DNA from: Verrucomicrobiales bacterium
GTDB lineage: Bacteria; Verrucomicrobiota; Verrucomicrobiia; Verrucomicrobiales; DEV007
Reading direction: 5' to 3'
Length of the DNA stretch: 14,765 nt
NCBI GenBank assembly: GCA_013003335.1
Contig: JABDJT010000538.1
Location: forward strand, 1-14,765
Part shown: positions 1-7,663 of the stretch, piece by piece
How the letters are laid out: the number at the start of each line of letters is the position of its first letter
How positions within the stretch are numbered: position 1 is the stretch's first letter
The notes under the pieces: generated by a model
What the model was told of the DNA's origin: nothing
What the model saw: the letters and a program-made list of their open reading frames with translations, nothing else
The model's database searches: none
Translations under genes and position numbers: made by a program

Positions 1-543
1 GGCCTGGAGTGAGCCTTTCACCTGGTAAATCAGGAGAACGGAACGTTCGACGAAATACCGGCCCACAGACACCCGGAGCACTTCGACTTCGGTCGTCACA
101 CCGTCGCCGTTGTCTTCAATCTGCCAAACTTCGAGCGTGTCGCCGCCTTTGACGGAATTATCAATTTCGAGTGGAACCGTCCCGTCGAATACGCCGGACC
201 CTTCGAGGGCGGGCTCAAGCAGCGCGAGATTGGCTTCGTAATCCCGTCCGACAATTTTGGCAGGAACCTTCCGGCCAGTCGTTGGGTGTTCAAGCTCGAT
301 ATAAGTGGCGTTGACGGTCAACTCGGCAGTCGTGATGACGCGATTGCCTTCCAGCAGAGCACCCAGACCCCGGCGGGGAGTTGGCGCCCCTTTTTCCCAG
401 GGACGGAGGAAACTGTAGCTTTGCAGGGTGGAATTCACCCGGATTAGCGACTTTTGAGGGCTGGTCTCCTGCGATTTGGCAGGATTTCCAAGGCTCAACG
501 CGAGCCCCAACACTGCGAAACAAAGTGTGGTTCGATTCTTCAT
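1..543 (-). CDS. Exported HtrA-fold pseudoprotease (partial, C-terminus beyond window)
   Basis: The frame is open for 181 codons from the ATG at 543 down to the window edge, so the C-terminus is missing. Residues 1-24 look like a signal peptide (MKNR then a hydrophobic stretch ending near PAKS). Residues about 60-110 match the first barrel of the HtrA/Deg trypsin fold. Aligned to the intact protease just upstream, the TNAHVV segment reads TTAELT (Glu74 in place of the catalytic His) and CDLALL reads ANLALL (Asn105 in place of the catalytic Asp). The serine region lies outside the window. I infer a non-catalytic paralogue, perhaps a chaperone, substrate-binding or regulatory partner. It follows the HtrA gene by 42 bases and is probably co-transcribed with it. 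No clear ribosome-binding site precedes the ATG. The clean frame argues against a decaying pseudogene. Confidence 0.8.
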   Translation of the reverse strand, partial: MKNRTTLCFAVLGLALSLGNPAKSQETSPQKSLIRVNSTLQSYSFLRPWEKGAPTPRRGLGALLEGNRVITTAELTVNATYIELEHPTTGRKVPAKIVGRDYEANLALLEPALEGSGVFDGTVPLEIDNSVKGGDTLEVWQIEDNGDGVTTEVEVLRVSVGRYFVERSVLLIYQVKGSLQA

Positions 544-585
544 GAATTTGTGAGGTAGAAAATCTCGATTCGATTGTTCGGGCGG

Positions 586-2292
586 TTATTCGGCAGCTTT
601 TTCCTCCGCCTCCTTCTCTTTGGCTTCTTCTTCTGCGTCCCTTTTTTCGGCTTCTTCCCGATCGAAGAGACCTTCGACTTCGAGGATTTCCGGTTTTTCG
701 ATGAAATGATCGAATCCGACGTTGTATTTGGCCATGATGCGCTGATGAGCCGTTTTGGCTTCTTTCCGCTCAATGACGAGCGGTCGGCCTTCGCCCAGGC
801 AGCGGATCACGTGAAAATCTTCATGACCTTCTTCTGCGTGATCCCCGTTGAGCGCATCGTGCAGATCCTGGAGCAACCTGATTTTCACGCCGTTCACCTC
901 ATCGACCACCTTTCCGACGTAGGGCTGGAGGTAGGTGTTGGCGGAATCCGGCAGGATCGCCGTGAGAACTACCGTCTGGGGACGGTCGCGGTATAATTCC
1001 TCCTGGCCGTAATACAAATAGTGGTAACGAACCTGGAGGTTGCTCATGGGATGCGCGGCCATCAGGCTGCGATCCAGCGGTTGAAACTGCATCCCGGCGA
1101 AAAGCACAAAATTCGGCTGCTTGTCATACTGATTCGCCTGCAGCAGGTAGGGAATAAATCGTTTCAATTCGACCTCGACGTCGATTTTCTTCCGGTCGCG
1201 CCAAACCTCAAGCATCACTTTGTCACCGGCAAATTTCCGCTCGATAATTTCATTCATATCGACGCGTTCATCGTCGATTTCGATAAAGCCGTCGCTGTAA
1301 ATTTCGTGGCCATCGATTGAAAGCAGAACGTCCTCCGGTTTCAATTCCCCACCGGCCGAACCGGCAGCATCCGGCACCGCGACCATGACGCCTTTGTTGT
1401 CGTTCGGCAGTCCCAGGGCAATCCGCTGGGCGGGATTGAGAATGTTGATCGTGCTCGTTGCGAGGTCCACGTAATGATCATATTTGCCGTCTTCGCTGTC
1501 CTTCAAAAAGCGTTCGATGACCGGCACAGGGATCATGTACCCGGTGTTTTGTGCCACATTTCCGGAATAACCCTGGAAAGCGACGCCCACTACCTCGTTA
1601 TCCTGCAAAACAGGACCGCCTGAATTTCCCGGATTGATCGCGGCATCCACCTGGATCGTCAGGTGATTGTCCACTCCTGAATGCGAGTACGGCCGGAAAT
1701 CGATCCGGGAAACGACCCCGCGCGTCACAGAAATCCGTTCGCCACCAATCGGGTATCCCACGGCAATGACCGTGGTGTTCAACTTCGGCACGCCTCCGAT
1801 GTAGAGGGGCTCCACGCCTTTGAAGGCGGTTTCGAATTCTTCTTCCGATTCCAGCTCCAACAGCGCAAGATCGCAATCGTGCGCCACAGTGATGGTCTTC
1901 GCTTTGTATGGCCGGGGATCATTGACCTTCTTGATGTAAATCAGTCGGTTGTTGCTGACGACATGGGCGTTCGTCACAAACTGGTTTTTCCCGACCAGGA
2001 AACCGGTTCCCACTCCGCTTCCCATACCACCAATGTTCCACGGAACCCTGTAATTTGGTGTCTTCGTATCCACTTCCACACGGACCACCGCGTCGAATTC
2101 AATCTCAGAAATATCCGCCTGTTCTGATTCCGGCTTCAAGCTGGCCGCAATTTCCTCCGGGTCGATTTTGGGGGCTACACCGCTGGATCCGGCGGGTGCC
2201 TGGGGAGCCTGGGTTGGGGGTGCTTGTTGCCCGAAAGCCGAGGAAAGTGAGAGAGTCAAAAAGGCCGAAACCGGCAGGATCAGAGTTTTCAT
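586..2292 (-). CDS. Exported HtrA/Deg-type serine endoprotease with PDZ domain
   Basis: This is a 568-residue S1C-family protease, likely periplasmic, that degrades or refolds damaged envelope proteins. Residues 1-21 are a signal peptide (hydrophobic, ending AFGQQ), followed by a Pro/Ala-rich linker to about 40. The trypsin domain covers about 65-265 with an intact triad: His110 in TNAHVV, Asp141 in CDLALL and Ser224 in GNSGGP. A PDZ domain follows at about 280-375 (NKGVMVAVPDAAG, then PEDVLLSIDGHEI). The segment from about 390 (FVLFAGMQFQPL) resembles the C-terminal region of plant Deg9-like proteases, a family comparison made from memory. The last 25 residues are almost all Glu, Lys, Ala and Arg and probably form a charged helix. 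A promoter lies upstream, and a related protein lacking catalytic residues follows it. Family assignment is firm; the substrate is unknown. Confidence 0.93.
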   Translation of the reverse strand: MKTLILPVSAFLTLSLSSAFGQQAPPTQAPQAPAGSSGVAPKIDPEEIAASLKPESEQADISEIEFDAVVRVEVDTKTPNYRVPWNIGGMGSGVGTGFLVGKNQFVTNAHVVSNNRLIYIKKVNDPRPYKAKTITVAHDCDLALLELESEEEFETAFKGVEPLYIGGVPKLNTTVIAVGYPIGGERISVTRGVVSRIDFRPYSHSGVDNHLTIQVDAAINPGNSGGPVLQDNEVVGVAFQGYSGNVAQNTGYMIPVPVIERFLKDSEDGKYDHYVDLATSTINILNPAQRIALGLPNDNKGVMVAVPDAAGSAGGELKPEDVLLSIDGHEIYSDGFIEIDDERVDMNEIIERKFAGDKVMLEVWRDRKKIDVEVELKRFIPYLLQANQYDKQPNFVLFAGMQFQPLDRSLMAAHPMSNLQVRYHYLYYGQEELYRDRPQTVVLTAILPDSANTYLQPYVGKVVDEVNGVKIRLLQDLHDALNGDHAEEGHEDFHVIRCLGEGRPLVIERKEAKTAHQRIMAKYNVGFDHFIEKPEILEVEGLFDREEAEKRDAEEEAKEKEAEEKAAE

Positions 2293-2313
2293 ACAATTGA
2301 ATTACGTCTTCGA

Positions 2314-2334
2314 CTGAAACAAGGGTCGTTTCAG
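2314..2334 (-). other. Hairpin in the 5' leader of the HtrA-type protease gene
   Basis: A perfect 7-bp inverted repeat, CTGAAAC at 2314-2320 and GTTTCAG at 2328-2334, is separated by 7 bases. It lies between the predicted promoter and the minus-strand start at 2292, so it would sit near the 5' end of that mRNA. It could stabilise the message or be an operator. No T-run follows it on the minus strand, so it is not a terminator. Confidence 0.4.
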
Positions 2335-2343
2335 CGGGTTAGC

Positions 2344-2371
2344 AGTCTAGGGTTCGGGCTTGGAAAGTCAA
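2344..2371 (-). promoter_or_regulatory. Sigma-70-type promoter for the HtrA-type protease gene
   Basis: Read on the minus strand, TTGACT (2366-2371) and TAGACT (2344-2349) are separated by 16 bases. The predicted start of transcription, near 2337, is about 45 bases ahead of the ATG at 2292. Both boxes are close to consensus and the placement suits the gene, but there is no independent support. Confidence 0.5.
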
Positions 2372-2406
2372 TCGCCTCACCGTGCGTATCACGGCTAGAC
2401 GAATTT

Positions 2407-2456
2407 CGAATCAACCGTCTCTGTTCGCCAATCCAACCCTGTTGGATCGTTTTTTT
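2407..2456 (+). repeat. Palindromic repeat, copy A, with terminator-like hairpin
   Basis: Copy A of a 43-bp repeat (core 2407-2449) aligns without gaps to copies at 6804-6846 and 9346-9388. By eye it matches the 6804 copy at 35 of 43 positions. All copies have CTGTTCG, nine variable bases, then a CCC-GTT-rich right arm. In this copy the left arm is degenerate, but the right half folds tightly: ATCCAAC (2431-2437), loop CCT, GTTGGAT (2441-2447), then seven Ts at 2450-2456. The stretch ACCCTGTTGGATCGTTTTT (2436-2454) recurs exactly, inverted, at 6799-6817. The copy ends 33 bases before the dioxygenase start. No plus-strand gene lies upstream to be terminated, so it would act in that gene's leader or is simply a dispersed element. 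Confidence 0.75.
2431..2456 (+). terminator. Rho-independent-type hairpin with T-run ahead of the dioxygenase gene
   Basis: A 7-bp perfect stem with a 3-base loop is followed within two bases by seven Ts, the classical intrinsic-terminator layout on the plus strand. Its position is odd. It lies between divergent genes, so it cannot end the HtrA transcript. It would either block read-through from an unseen upstream transcript or attenuate the dioxygenase mRNA. Confidence 0.5.
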
Positions 2457-2488
2457 GCACCAAACAGGTTTCAGTCTAAATTTCGCCC

Positions 2489-3406
2489 GTGGAAACTCCT
2501 CTGCTCAATCACCCTGCGGTCTGGCGTGGCTCCGAATTGTTCGCCCGGCCGGACTGGATCCACAAATTTGAAACCGCCGACTGGCTGGCGATCCGGAATT
2601 CGCTGGAAAACGGATCCGGCGCAGTGCTGGTCCGGGGATTTCCGGTTGATGACTTTTCCCGGGACGAAGCGAGAGCGGGCTTTCTCGAACTGTGCCGCGA
2701 GCGACTCGGGACACCGGTTTCCCAAAACGATGCAGGTGATCTGGTATTCGATGTGGCGGACTCGGGATTCAAAAGCGATGACCCCCGGGCTCGTGGGCCA
2801 AACACCAAAAAGAAACTCAGCTTTCACACTGACCGCTGTGACGTGATCGCCTTTTTATGCTGGCGGCAGGCGAAAACCGGTGGCGAAAATGAAATCGTCA
2901 GCTCGATGACTCTTTACAACCGCATCCGCGAACAGCGGCCAGATTTGCTGAAAATTCTTTGCCAGCCGTTTGTTTACAAGCGTCACACGGTCGACCTGGG
3001 AAATGAAAAGCCGTACTGCGAGCAACCGGTTTTCTCTTTCTGTGACGGGCATTTCGCCGCCAATTTTCTGCGCGTCCTAATTGATCGCGCGGACTCCGAT
3101 CCGGACCTGCCGAACCTGTCCGCAGCCCAGAAAGAAGCGATGGATTTTCTCGAGGAAGTCGCGGGTGATCCGGAAATACACGTCCGCTTCCGACAGGAGC
3201 CCGGTGATATCCTGTTGCTGAACAATTGGGTCACGCTGCATCGGCGATCCGCATTTGAAGACCATGCCGAACCGGAGAAAAAACGCTGCCTGTTTCGAGT
3301 CTGGCTCAGCATGCCAAACAGCCGCCCCCTGGATCCGATGTTCGAAGATAACTACGGTGCGGTGGAGGCTGGGGCAATCCGGGGAGGGATGCGCGCGAGG
3401 ACATAA
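2489..3406 (+). CDS. TauD/TfdA-family Fe(II)/2-oxoglutarate-dependent dioxygenase
   Basis: A 305-residue, apparently cytoplasmic protein with the double-stranded beta-helix of the TauD/TfdA (clavaminate synthase-like) family. The iron facial triad is visible as His113 and Asp115 in SFHTD and His251 in VTLHRR. Arg270 in LFRVWLSMP is the expected 2-oxoglutarate carboxylate ligand. Related enzymes hydroxylate taurine, gamma-butyrobetaine or amino acids. The substrate here cannot be read from sequence, and no sulfonate or carnitine gene is nearby. The start is GTG at 2489; an in-frame TAA at 2477 rules out a start further upstream. No good ribosome-binding site is seen. It stands alone, with copy A of the palindromic repeat in its leader. 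Confidence 0.85.
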   Translation: METPLLNHPAVWRGSELFARPDWIHKFETADWLAIRNSLENGSGAVLVRGFPVDDFSRDEARAGFLELCRERLGTPVSQNDAGDLVFDVADSGFKSDDPRARGPNTKKKLSFHTDRCDVIAFLCWRQAKTGGENEIVSSMTLYNRIREQRPDLLKILCQPFVYKRHTVDLGNEKPYCEQPVFSFCDGHFAANFLRVLIDRADSDPDLPNLSAAQKEAMDFLEEVAGDPEIHVRFRQEPGDILLLNNWVTLHRRSAFEDHAEPEKKRCLFRVWLSMPNSRPLDPMFEDNYGAVEAGAIRGGMRART

Positions 3407-3455
3407 TCTAATCGCGACCGCCTTTTTTGGCTGACGATTTGCTGAGCTGTCTGGT

Positions 3456-3464
3456 AAGGTGGGG
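3456..3464 (+). promoter_or_regulatory. Ribosome-binding site fixing the start at 3469
   Basis: AAGGTGGGG lies 4 bases before the ATG at 3469. It is one of the few recognisable Shine-Dalgarno sites in the window. It favours this ATG, which opens a signal peptide, over an in-frame TTG at 3427 that would add 14 unlikely residues. Confidence 0.6.
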
Positions 3465-3468
3465 AAAG

Positions 3469-5100
3469 ATGGAATTGAAGGGACCACAGCGGCTATTTTT
3501 CAGCGCAATTCTTTGCGTAATTTCGTTTTCCGGCCTTCGGGAGGCCGAAGGCCAGGCAAGTTATCCAAAACCGGATTACGAGGCGATGGCCTACCCGAAA
3601 GATGGAATCGGCCTTGACGACGTCCAAAAATCCGAGCTGCTAACCGCACTCGCGGCCGTTGCGCGAAATTTTGACGACGTGAGCAACAGAACCCGCGCTC
3701 AGGCTGTCGCGATTGCGCGCAGGATCGATCCGCTCCACAAACCCTCTTTCGTCGCCGACTACCAGCTGAACCGTGGCGTGAAGCCAAAACCGGTCGAGGG
3801 GGTTGATTCACTCGAGGCTGCGACCCAATCGATTTACGCCAATTCGAAGCGAATCGCATTGGCCAACTCGATCGAGAAGACGCAGCTTTCCGGCTTTCTC
3901 ATCAGCCTCGTCAGCGAACTGAACCCGGATGACCCGGTTTATGTCGCTGCATTAAAAGCGCATCGAAGCACCTCCGGCGAAATCCTCTGGGATCCGATCA
4001 TCCCCGATCTGAAACCGGTCGCAAGTTCAACCCCTGGACGGGCGATCAGCAGTCACACCTTTGGCTTTCTGTCGACTTCCGGGGTGTTTCAAATCGAATC
4101 GAAGGCTCAAAAAACCGGAGACAGCAATGCGCTTGGATATTCCGGCGGCGAAAAACTGGGAACCGGCATTTTTTCCTCGGCGTTTCGGGAAGGCGTAAAG
4201 CATCTTGGTCAAAAGCGCGGCGAAACCATCCGCGGAATCCGGATCGCGTTCGATACTTCCGCCGATTTCGACAAAGATTTTTTCGAAGAACAGGGGCCGG
4301 CCGCCGCCTTGCCTTGTGTAAACTCTCTCCTCGCCGTTCTTGAAAATCGGGACCTGAGCAAAAACATCGCTCTGGCGGGCGACGTGAATGCCGATGGTAC
4401 GATTCAGCCGGTACACGACATCCGCGAACGCCTGTTGAACCTTGAAAGTGATTCTTCAGGGTCAATCATCGGAATCCCGTCTGCAGACACAGCTGCTCTC
4501 GGCGATATCCTCCTGCTGCATGGACCCAAAGTGTTCGTGGACCACCAGGTTTTCGGCATAAAAAAGCTTCCGGACGCAGTGAGGCTGACCAAACCGGAGT
4601 TGGACCGTGCAGAAAATCTGAATTCGGCGATTTCGAAATTCGAACAAGTGCAGAGCGTTTTGCGAAAACCGGGCGGGATGAAACTAATTTCCAACAGCCA
4701 TGTCCTCACACGCCTCCGTGAGGTCGTGAATCTCGCCCCGAATCACCTTTCAGCGCGGATGCTGGGCCGGTGGGGAACGAATCGCCTTCCGGGCCGCCTT
4801 TCGCTTTCCGCATCGCTGGAGGTTGCCATGTCGCCTCTCGAGCCAATCCTGGATGGCAACTCCCTCGATGACAATTCCACCAAAGAACTCGAACCGACCG
4901 CCCTCGCCCGCCTGAAACGATTCAATACCCGTCTCGATGCCCGCCTGAACGCCCTCGGCAATGCTGTTCTGGCCTATTCCAACGCGGGACGGGTGGGGAC
5001 CGACAAGGCCGCCGCCCGAAAGCGGGCCGCTCAGCGTTTAAAAGATGAACTGGCAGCCATGGCCCGGGACATCGATATCCGGGAGGAAATGATGCGCTAA
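3469..5100 (+). CDS. Exported Lon-domain (S16-like) pseudoprotease, first of tandem pair
   Basis: A 543-residue protein with a likely signal peptide (MELKGPQRL, then hydrophobic residues to about 27). Helical N-terminal repeats follow, then a Lon-type proteolytic fold at about 255-375 and a C-terminal helical region containing NLAPNHLSAR (421-430). There is no AAA+ ATPase domain. Aligned to the adjacent paralogue, the catalytic-Ser loop KDGPSAA reads EEQGPAAA here (Ala278 for Ser), and VGGIDGK reads VHDIRER (Arg321 for the catalytic Lys). Structural positions such as the GD of AGDVNADG are kept, so the fold persists without the dyad. I infer a non-catalytic binding or regulatory partner of the downstream protein. 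A one-base gap separates the two genes, implying tight co-expression. The name rests on the paralogue, because this copy is divergent. Confidence 0.8.
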   Translation: MELKGPQRLFFSAILCVISFSGLREAEGQASYPKPDYEAMAYPKDGIGLDDVQKSELLTALAAVARNFDDVSNRTRAQAVAIARRIDPLHKPSFVADYQLNRGVKPKPVEGVDSLEAATQSIYANSKRIALANSIEKTQLSGFLISLVSELNPDDPVYVAALKAHRSTSGEILWDPIIPDLKPVASSTPGRAISSHTFGFLSTSGVFQIESKAQKTGDSNALGYSGGEKLGTGIFSSAFREGVKHLGQKRGETIRGIRIAFDTSADFDKDFFEEQGPAAALPCVNSLLAVLENRDLSKNIALAGDVNADGTIQPVHDIRERLLNLESDSSGSIIGIPSADTAALGDILLLHGPKVFVDHQVFGIKKLPDAVRLTKPELDRAENLNSAISKFEQVQSVLRKPGGMKLISNSHVLTRLREVVNLAPNHLSARMLGRWGTNRLPGRLSLSASLEVAMSPLEPILDGNSLDDNSTKELEPTALARLKRFNTRLDARLNALGNAVLAYSNAGRVGTDKAAARKRAAQRLKDELAAMARDIDIREEMMR

Positions 5101-5101
5101 G

Positions 5102-6787
5102 ATGACTTTTATCCGAAAAAACCACCTTCGCTTCTTATCGTTTTTGGCCTGTTCGCTTGCCGCAGTCAGCCCGGCCCAGCAGCCCGGGATTAATATCGAA
5201 GCGTTGAAATTTGAGTCCAATTCCGTTTCAACGGCACTCTCGAATGCGGAAAAAACCAGCCTCGCCGGCCACCTCGCTACCATCGGCGATATGAATTCCC
5301 TGCCTGATAGTATTCGAAAAAAGGCCGAAGCAATTTCAAAAAAACTTGGGCAAGCCGGCGACGTGAACAAGGAATCCGATCCGGTTGAGCTTTCCGGCAA
5401 AATTCGGGATCTCGCCCGCAAACACGCAGAGACAGAACGGGATTTCGCTGCCGTTTTGTTCGATCTCGCGCTCAATTTGCACCCGGATGACGTCGATTTA
5501 GCGTACGATCTGGAAGTATTGAAGATCCGGCACGGGGTCAATCCGAATTGGGAAGAAGTAATCGGGGCCAAGTTGGCTTCCTTTCAACCGAAGCGCACGC
5601 AGAACGCCCCTGGAATGACAGCGGCTTCCGCTCCCGGCATTACCGGGAAAACGGACGGCATCGGTCGGACGCAGTCCCTGGTCAAAGGCCTCCTCGTTCA
5701 GCAACTCGAAGGAAGCCAATTTGCGGGATCCGCGTCGCAGATGAATGCCACCGCAATCAAAAGCTCAAAAAATTCAGGAGACTGGCGCATTCGGTTCAAC
5801 CAACCCGTCGGCCCGATGATGTCCGGGGCGCTGAAACGGGTGCAGAAATTTCTCGACGACAAGCACGACGGCGTGCCCCAGGGATTCCTGGTCGAGATCA
5901 GTTTCGAGGAACAATACGTGCCGAAAGATGGCCCCTCCGCAGCCATCGCCTGTACCCTGCTGCTCGAATCGCTTATCTCCGATATCGATCTTGATCCCGG
6001 TTTCGCCGTGACCGGGGATATGTCGGCAAAAGGAGAAGTCGGGCCGGTCGGCGGCATCGACGGAAAAATTCGGGGCGCCGCCAAACGAAACTGCACGGTG
6101 ATTGCCATCCCGGCCGGGAACAGCGGAGTCGTCTCCGATTTGCTTCTGCTCGAAGGACCGTCTTCTCTCGCCAAAATCCAGATTTTCCGGATCGAAACGT
6201 TCGACCAGGCGCAAAATCTCGCCTTCGCCGCCGAGGCCCGTCCGGAAAAACTGCAGGAAGCGATCACTGAATTTCAGCAAATTCAAAAAGCTCTCAACCG
6301 GGCCAACGGCACGACGATTTTGAAAAATCAGCAGGTCCAGGCCAAGCTCCGAAAAATCGTCCAACTCGCCCCGAATCATCTTTCCGCCCGGCTGCTGCTC
6401 CTCAAAGCTGTCGGCCGTGAACCGCGCCAACTCACGCTGTCCGGCTCACTCACCGCGATCGACCGGGCAGCTGCTCCGTTGATTCGCGCGCTCCGCGACG
6501 ACAAGTTTGAAGCCGGAAGCTCGCTCGATAACAACGAATATCGTGACGCCGTTTCCGGACTCCGGCGGGTGCGCTCCCAACTCGATAACCGGACTCACCA
6601 GTGCGCGGATGCAATCATCGCCTACTCCACCTACATTGATACCTGGGTCAACAAGCGGCCAAACTCGCGGAACAAACAGATCGAGTTGATCGAAAAAATC
6701 AAAGCTTCCGGCTCCCGAGTTGGTTCGGAATTTGAAAAGCTGCACAATCGCCCGGATGTGAAAGAAGAACTCGGCGACAGCGAGTAG
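5102..6787 (+). CDS. Exported Lon-like (S16) serine protease, second of tandem pair
   Basis: A 561-residue protein with an N-terminal signal peptide (MTFIRKNHLR, then hydrophobic residues to about 25). Helical repeats run to about 165 and the Lon-type proteolytic domain covers about 185-375. The dyad is intact: Ser279 in KDGPSAA and Lys322 in GGIDGK, within the characteristic TGDMSAKGEVGPVGG context. No Walker A/B motif or Lon N-domain is present, so any proteolysis would be ATP-independent and outside the cytoplasm, unlike classical Lon. The C-terminal region shares QLAPNHLSARL and a following LTLSGSL motif with the upstream paralogue, so the pair arose by duplication. The ATG follows the upstream stop by one base (TAA-G-ATG). 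GGAGG at 5082-5086 is probably its ribosome-binding site, though 15 bases away. Confidence 0.85.
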   Translation: MTFIRKNHLRFLSFLACSLAAVSPAQQPGINIEALKFESNSVSTALSNAEKTSLAGHLATIGDMNSLPDSIRKKAEAISKKLGQAGDVNKESDPVELSGKIRDLARKHAETERDFAAVLFDLALNLHPDDVDLAYDLEVLKIRHGVNPNWEEVIGAKLASFQPKRTQNAPGMTAASAPGITGKTDGIGRTQSLVKGLLVQQLEGSQFAGSASQMNATAIKSSKNSGDWRIRFNQPVGPMMSGALKRVQKFLDDKHDGVPQGFLVEISFEEQYVPKDGPSAAIACTLLLESLISDIDLDPGFAVTGDMSAKGEVGPVGGIDGKIRGAAKRNCTVIAIPAGNSGVVSDLLLLEGPSSLAKIQIFRIETFDQAQNLAFAAEARPEKLQEAITEFQQIQKALNRANGTTILKNQQVQAKLRKIVQLAPNHLSARLLLLKAVGREPRQLTLSGSLTAIDRAAAPLIRALRDDKFEAGSSLDNNEYRDAVSGLRRVRSQLDNRTHQCADAIIAYSTYIDTWVNKRPNSRNKQIELIEKIKASGSRVGSEFEKLHNRPDVKEELGDSE

Positions 6788-6798
6788 CCGGTTTTGAG

Positions 6799-6846
6799 AA
6801 AAACGATCCAACAGGGTCTGTTCGTCAAACCAACCCTGTTCGATCG
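6799..6846 (+). repeat. Palindromic repeat, copy B
   Basis: This is the most symmetrical copy of the 43-bp element (core 6804-6846). CGATCCAACAGGGT (6804-6817) pairs with ACCCTGTTCGATCG (6833-6846) at 13 of 14 positions, around a 15-base loop. AAAAACGATCCAACAGGGT (6799-6817) is an exact inverted match to 2436-2454. AACAGGGTCTGTTCGT recurs exactly in copy C. It sits 17 bases after the stop of the Lon-like gene and 45 bases before kdsB. On the minus strand the stem is followed by five Ts; on the plus strand there is no T-run, so it is a poor terminator for the gene before it. Confidence 0.8.
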
Positions 6847-6891
6847 AAATTCGTCCTTTCGCGAACGCGCCATATCGGCATCTTAAAATCG

Positions 6892-7647
6892 ATGCCCGAT
6901 CCAAATTTCCAGAACGTTCTCGGCGTGATTCCCGCACGCTGGGCTTCGACCCGCTTTCCCGGCAAACCGCTGGAATTGATCGGTGGGAAACCGCTGGTCC
7001 AGCACGTTTGGGACCAGTGTGCCCGCTGCAGGAATCTCGGAAAAGTAGTCGTGGCAACAGACGACGACCGGATTTTTCGGGCGGTTCAGGATTTTGGCGG
7101 CGAAGCCTCGATGACCCGGGACGATCATCCGAGCGGGACGGACCGAATGGCCGAAGTCGCCGAAAAATTCCCCGATCACGATGTTTTGATCAACATCCAG
7201 GGTGACGAACCGTTGATCGATCCGGAATTGATCGATGAACTGGCCGGGAAATTGCTTGGAGATCCGGACTTGCCCATGATCACTGCCGCAAACCCCATGC
7301 AACCGGACGACCCCGCCGTGCAAGACGAAAACGTGGTCAAAGTCACAATCGATCGGGACGGTCACGCCCTGTATTTTTCCCGCAGCCCGATTCCATTCCC
7401 TAGAAATACAGCGGTCGATGAGCTGACCTATTACCGGCACAAGGGAATTTATGGTTTTCGCCGGGATTTTCTGCTGGAATTTGTCAGCTGGGCCCCGTCC
7501 ATATTGGAACAAACGGAAGGTCTCGAACAATTGCGGGCGATGGAAAACGGGGCGCGGATTCGCGTTATTTTGACCGGTGATGACTCTACCGGCATTGACA
7601 CGCCGGAACAGGCGGCCATACTGAACGAACAATTTAAGGGAGATTAA
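6892..7647 (+). CDS. kdsB: 3-deoxy-manno-octulosonate cytidylyltransferase (CMP-Kdo synthetase)
   Basis: KdsB couples Kdo to CTP, giving CMP-Kdo and pyrophosphate, the activated sugar for the inner core of lipopolysaccharide. It acts in the cytoplasm and its presence implies an LPS-bearing outer membrane. The 251-residue length is normal. Diagnostic motifs are all visible: IPARWASTRFPGKPL (13-27, nucleotide binding), HPSGTDR (79-85), NIQGDEP (101-107, metal and CTP site), HKGIYGFR (183-190) and GIDTPEQ (234-240). The ATG at 6892 has no obvious ribosome-binding site. pyrG, which makes the CTP it uses, follows after 16 bases, so the two are probably co-transcribed. The same order is known in Chlamydia. 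Copy B of the palindromic repeat lies upstream. Confidence 0.96.
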   Translation: MPDPNFQNVLGVIPARWASTRFPGKPLELIGGKPLVQHVWDQCARCRNLGKVVVATDDDRIFRAVQDFGGEASMTRDDHPSGTDRMAEVAEKFPDHDVLINIQGDEPLIDPELIDELAGKLLGDPDLPMITAANPMQPDDPAVQDENVVKVTIDRDGHALYFSRSPIPFPRNTAVDELTYYRHKGIYGFRRDFLLEFVSWAPSILEQTEGLEQLRAMENGARIRVILTGDDSTGIDTPEQAAILNEQFKGD

Positions 7648-7663
7648 TTAATCTTTCAGATCG

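Noticed and set aside
574..996. Plus-strand open frame with a Phe-rich hydrophobic start resembling a membrane protein
   Set aside because: The Phe/Leu richness is the complement of the Glu/Lys-rich tail codons of the HtrA-type protease on the other strand.
3427..3468. In-frame TTG start giving 14 extra residues on the first Lon-like protein
   Set aside because: The ATG at 3469 has a good ribosome-binding site and begins a signal peptide; the added residues would bury it.
5774..6430. Minus-strand open frame of 218 codons within the Lon-like gene
   Set aside because: It is an antisense shadow of a gene with conserved catalytic motifs; its own translation is rich in Phe, Arg and Gly without a recognisable domain.
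6818..6846. Repeated TGTTCG units read as a LexA-type operator
   Set aside because: The units are direct, not the closely spaced inverted GAACA/TGTTC arrangement, and they belong to the larger 43-bp palindrome.
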